A stretch of 6,434 nt of DNA from an uncultured Archangium sp. (GTDB lineage: Bacteria > Myxococcota > Myxococcia > Myxococcales > Myxococcaceae), in assembly GCA_946479335.1 (NCBI GenBank), contig CAMLFP010000320.1, forward strand, positions 1-6,434, in the 5' to 3' direction. Numbering within the stretch: position 1 is the stretch's first letter; every line of letters starts with the position of its first letter. Below, piece by piece: positions 3,488-6,434 of the stretch. The position numbers and the translations under genes are program-made. Below the pieces are notes generated by a model. The model saw nothing but the letters and a program-made list of their open reading frames with translations, was not told the origin of the DNA and made no database searches.

Positions 3488-6434
3488 TGGCACTGCCCTT
3501 CCGGAAAGACGTCCTGGTACGAGTAGCGGAGCTGCAGCTTCACGTCTTCGAGCTGCTCCCACGGCTGGCGCTGGTTCGACGGGTGGTCGCGATCGATGAC
3601 CACCGTGTAGCCGGCGGCCAGCGGGAGGCCCTCGAGCGTGGTGTTCCACGTGGTCGACGGCCCGTAGTCACCGAGGCCCGCGATGGGGTTGACGGTGCGG
3701 CCCGCGGTCTTGAACGAGGTCACCGCCGAGAACGCGGTGGTGCCCGGCCCGAGCGCCTGCACCAGCGGGAGGATGTCGGGCTGACAGCTCCGCAGCTGGC
3801 CGGCGCCGTCGTACACCACCGAGACCACCGGCTGCCCGGTGAAGCCCTTGCCCACCAGCTGCACGGCGACCGACTGCAGCTTCGCGTTGCACGACTGCCC
3901 GAGGTTGGCGAAGCCCGAGATGCTCAGGGGGAATGACGCGGCCCACGCGTTGCCCGAGTCGAGGCGCGCCCCCAGCGTCTGCGTCGCGGAGAACGGCGTG
4001 TTGGGGTTGGTGGGCACCTCGGCGCGGGCCAGCAGCGCGCGCAGACGTTCCTCCGGCGCGACGAGGGCGCCGGTGTCCTTCGACGCGGTGGCGAAGCCCA
4101 TGCGCAGCAGATCGTCGCGCAGCGAGAGCTCCACGGTCTGCTGCGTGGTCGGCCCGCCGCACGCGCGCTGCAGCCGCAGGAACTCGTTGGCGATGGCCTC
4201 GAGCTGCGACGGGTTGCGCGCGAGGAGGATGGCGAGGCGCTGGTCGACGAACGGGCGCACCGCGTAGTACTCGAGCGCCACCAGCCACTCTTCGAGCGCG
4301 GTGCGCGCGCGATCGATGCGGCTCTCGGCGCTGGCCATGCGCGCCGCGAAGCTGAAGAGCACGTCGGGGCTGCCCAGCAGCGACTGCAGCGAGCCGTAGC
4401 GCTGCAGCATCGAGCGGTACCGGCCCTCGAGGAGCTGCCCGCTCTGCACCACCTGCGCGTACGCCAGCTCGCGCTGCCGCGCCGTCAGCTCGGCCTGCAA
4501 CACGGCGTAGTCGAGCTGGTTGGCGTCGATGAGCGCCATGCGCCACGCGTCGCGGCGATCGCGGAGCTCCACGAGGTCGCGGTCGTAGGCCAGGTTCAGC
4601 GCCAGCTCGCGCTGCTTGGCCTCGATGAGCGCCTGCAGCGACGCCACCTCGCGCTGGCTGGTGAGGTTGCCGCGATCGATGAGGTCTTGCAGCGACGCGA
4701 GCTCGTCGGTGAGGGTGAGCCGATCGAGGTCGGGCAGCTGCTCCAGCGTGGTGAGCTGCGCCTCGCGGAGCATCTTGTCGGCCTCGAGGTTGGTCTGCAG
4801 CGCGGTGGAGGTGGCGCTCAACGCCTCGGCGCCGGCGAGCAGCGCGCTGCTGGCCACGTACGCCGGCAGCCGCACCGCCTCGCGGAAGGTGCCCGACACG
4901 TCGTTGGCGAGGCCGGTCAGCTCCGGCAGCGCGTCGACGAGGATCTCCGCCAGCGTGTCGATGCGGTCGGCGGTCTGCCCGAGGACCGACGCGGAGATAT
5001 GGAGCGCGTCGATCTGGTGCATCTTCTTGATGTCGCTGGCGAGGCCCTGATCGCGGATGTCTTCCCACTGGGCGAGCGCCGCCTGCTGGCGGGCGTAGTC
5101 GCCGTCGCGTTGCGCCTGCTGCGCGCGAATCGAGGCCAGCTGCGTCGCCAGCAGTTCGTCATTGATGGCTTCGATCTCCGAGACGATCTGGTTGATCTCC
5201 GCGTTCACCGCCTGCCGCTGCGTCTGCCACTTCTCGACCTGGGTGGCGAAGCTCTGCGCGGTGGCGCCGAGGAGCGAGGCCTGCTGCGCGCGCGCGTCGC
5301 GCGTCTGCTGTGCGCCCTGCAGCCCGATGAGCGCCTCGCGGAGCGACTCCAGCGCCGCCCCGGCCTCGGAGGTCGACGACGCGTCGCGCTGGGTGCCGTC
5401 GCGGTTGACCGCGAACCCGCACCGCCCTGCCTGCGTGGGCACCGCGCACGCGGGGTCTTGCCCGACTTCGGCGGCGGTGCAGCCCTCCGGCAGCCCGCAC
5501 AGCGAGATGAGCTCGTCGCGGAGCGCGAGGATCTGATCTTCGTACCGCGCGGTGAGGTCGGCCTGCTGCACCGCGGCCTGCTGCGCCTCGTCCAACACCA
5601 GGTCGACGCTGGCCTGCGCGTTGGCGACGGCCTTGCGCGCCGCAGTCTCCCGGCTGGCGAGCAGCGAGTTGGCGTTCTGGGTGGGGTCGACCGAGCGCGA
5701 GACGACGACCTCCGCATCGCGCGCGAAGAGCAGCTGATCGAAGGGCATCGCCAGCTTGTTGAGCGCCGCCTGGAGGTTGCTGAAGCCCGCGCCGAAGGTG
5801 GAGGCCAGCGCCGAGGCGCCCGCCTCACGGCTGAGCACCTGGAGGATCGCCGCGGCCACGTACAGGCGCGAGGCCAGCTTGCGGATCTCCGCGGCCGCCT
5901 GCGCGCGCGACGTCGCGTCTTGCAGCACCACGTTCTGCCGCGTGGCCAGCAGCACCATGCCGTCGAGCGCCGCGCGCCACGAGTTGGTGAGGTCGAGCAG
6001 CAGCGCGCGCCGGTTCGACTGCGCGTCGGGGTCGGTGGGGCTGCGCGTCAACACCGCGAGGCCCGCCGCGTCGAGCTGCCCGAAGACGCTCGCGAGGTGC
6101 GCGTCGAGCACCTGCGTGCGCCACGTGGAGAGGATGCTCTGGTTGTAGTCGCGCAGCGTGGAGGCGAGGAACGGCGGCGCCTCCGAGGCCTGCAGCCACT
6201 TGAGCCGCGTCTGCGTGTCGACCTGGAAGGCGGCCAGCTGCCGCCCGAGGAAGGCCTCCTGCGTCAACGCGTCGTACGCCGCGGAGAGCTTCTGCACGCC
6301 GTCGCTCGCGGCGTCGGCGTCGAGGTACGCGGAGGCGGCTACCGCGCGCGCGCACAGCAGCGGCGCGGTCGGCTTGCAGGTGGTGCTCTGCGCGTTGGCG
6401 CAGTCTTCGATGAACGACGCGAACGAGACGCCCG
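3484..6434 (-). CDS. C-terminal part of a giant helical protein, possibly Tc-toxin A-like, runs off right edge
   Basis: The last 982 residues are visible. The frame is open to the edge, so the GTG at 6297 (visible residue 46) is internal and the true start lies outside. Most of the sequence is helical and rich in Ala, Gln and Leu. There are long coiled-coil stretches at about 348-465 and 550-665, the latter containing ASLQxLI(D/E) at 579-586 and 597-604 and (K/R)QRELA at 606-611 and 652-657. A more hydrophobic segment (495-549, with LPELTGLAND) lies between them. From about 820 the protein becomes beta-rich and ends LEDVKLQLRYSY (961-972). A helical channel with a hydrophobic tip, then a beta-sandwich ending DvxLxxRYt, recalls Tc-toxin A subunits (TcA/TcdA). 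That resemblance is from memory and is weak; a giant coiled-coil surface protein is the alternative. Eleven cysteines, four clustered at 312-338, suggest an oxidising compartment. It overlaps the OmpA gene by 4 nt. Confidence 0.8.
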   Translation of the reverse strand, partial: GVSFASFIEDCANAQSTTCKPTAPLLCARAVAASAYLDADAASDGVQKLSAAYDALTQEAFLGRQLAAFQVDTQTRLKWLQASEAPPFLASTLRDYNQSILSTWRTQVLDAHLASVFGQLDAAGLAVLTRSPTDPDAQSNRRALLLDLTNSWRAALDGMVLLATRQNVVLQDATSRAQAAAEIRKLASRLYVAAAILQVLSREAGASALASTFGAGFSNLQAALNKLAMPFDQLLFARDAEVVVSRSVDPTQNANSLLASRETAARKAVANAQASVDLVLDEAQQAAVQQADLTARYEDQILALRDELISLCGLPEGCTAAEVGQDPACAVPTQAGRCGFAVNRDGTQRDASSTSEAGAALESLREALIGLQGAQQTRDARAQQASLLGATAQSFATQVEKWQTQRQAVNAEINQIVSEIEAINDELLATQLASIRAQQAQRDGDYARQQAALAQWEDIRDQGLASDIKKMHQIDALHISASVLGQTADRIDTLAEILVDALPELTGLANDVSGTFREAVRLPAYVASSALLAGAEALSATSTALQTNLEADKMLREAQLTTLEQLPDLDRLTLTDELASLQDLIDRGNLTSQREVASLQALIEAKQRELALNLAYDRDLVELRDRRDAWRMALIDANQLDYAVLQAELTARQRELAYAQVVQSGQLLEGRYRSMLQRYGSLQSLLGSPDVLFSFAARMASAESRIDRARTALEEWLVALEYYAVRPFVDQRLAILLARNPSQLEAIANEFLRLQRACGGPTTQQTVELSLRDDLLRMGFATASKDTGALVAPEERLRALLARAEVPTNPNTPFSATQTLGARLDSGNAWAASFPLSISGFANLGQSCNAKLQSVAVQLVGKGFTGQPVVSVVYDGAGQLRSCQPDILPLVQALGPGTTAFSAVTSFKTAGRTVNPIAGLGDYGPSTTWNTTLEGLPLAAGYTVVIDRDHPSNQRQPWEQLEDVKLQLRYSYQDVFPEGQCQ
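3497..3502 (-). promoter_or_regulatory. Ribosome binding site of the OmpA gene, inside the upstream coding sequence
   Basis: GGAAGG on the minus strand lies within the last codons of the large upstream gene, 9 nt before the GTG at 3487 and only 3 nt before the competing GTG at 3493. The spacing selects the GTG that overlaps the upstream TGA, supporting translational coupling. Confidence 0.65.

Noticed and set aside
1733..3526. Long plus-strand open frame (597 codons) opposite the OmpA gene
   Set aside because: It is Arg/Ala/Val/Glu-rich, has no recognisable domain and lies fully antisense to a well-supported OmpA gene. Such mirror frames are expected in GC-rich coding DNA.
3668..5068. Minus-strand 466-codon frame inside the large gene
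   Set aside because: It is almost entirely Arg/Ala/Pro/Gly, typical of a +1 shadow frame in GC-rich DNA. The real frame has coiled-coil and beta-rich sequence.

Overview
The window looks like a piece of a GC-rich, Gram-negative chromosome, most likely a myxobacterium or relative (Myxococcota/Deltaproteobacteria). The reasons are strong G/C bias at third codon positions, an outer-membrane lipoprotein, and an OmpA-family porin whose barrel and peptidoglycan-binding domain are joined by calcium-binding thrombospondin type 3 repeats, a layout common there. Taxonomy is inferred from style, not from a marker gene.

All five genes I support lie on the minus strand, so transcription runs from high to low coordinates. 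(1) 6434 to 3484: the C-terminal 982 codons of a very large helical protein with a beta-rich C-terminus. It continues past the right edge. Its layout recalls the channel and C-terminal part of Tc-toxin A subunits, but this is an inference from remembered family sequence. (2) 3487 to 1883: the OmpA/TSP3 porin-like protein. It starts with GTG inside the stop codon of the large gene (GTGA, 4-nt overlap), so the two are almost certainly translationally coupled. (3) 1779 to 874: a flavin-reductase-like FMN split-barrel protein with an extra C-terminal segment resembling the small helical PCP_red domain of protochlorophyllide reductase. (4) 805 to 263: a bacterial lipocalin (Blc) lipoprotein. (5) 177 to 1: the start of an unrecognised gene that leaves the left edge.

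The gaps are short (103, 68 and 85 nt). A hairpin just after the OmpA gene may separate the large-gene/ompA pair from the flavin-reductase and lipocalin genes. No tRNA, rRNA, CRISPR array, insertion sequence or convincing promoter was seen, and no gene-free stretch exceeds 300 bases.

Three envelope-related products are likely: the porin-like protein, the lipocalin and, judging by its paired cysteines and coupling to ompA, the large helical protein. The most interesting element is the coupled pair of a giant Tc-A-like helical protein and a peptidoglycan-anchored OmpA protein, which could be a surface or secretion-type assembly. The second is the flavin-reductase fusion.
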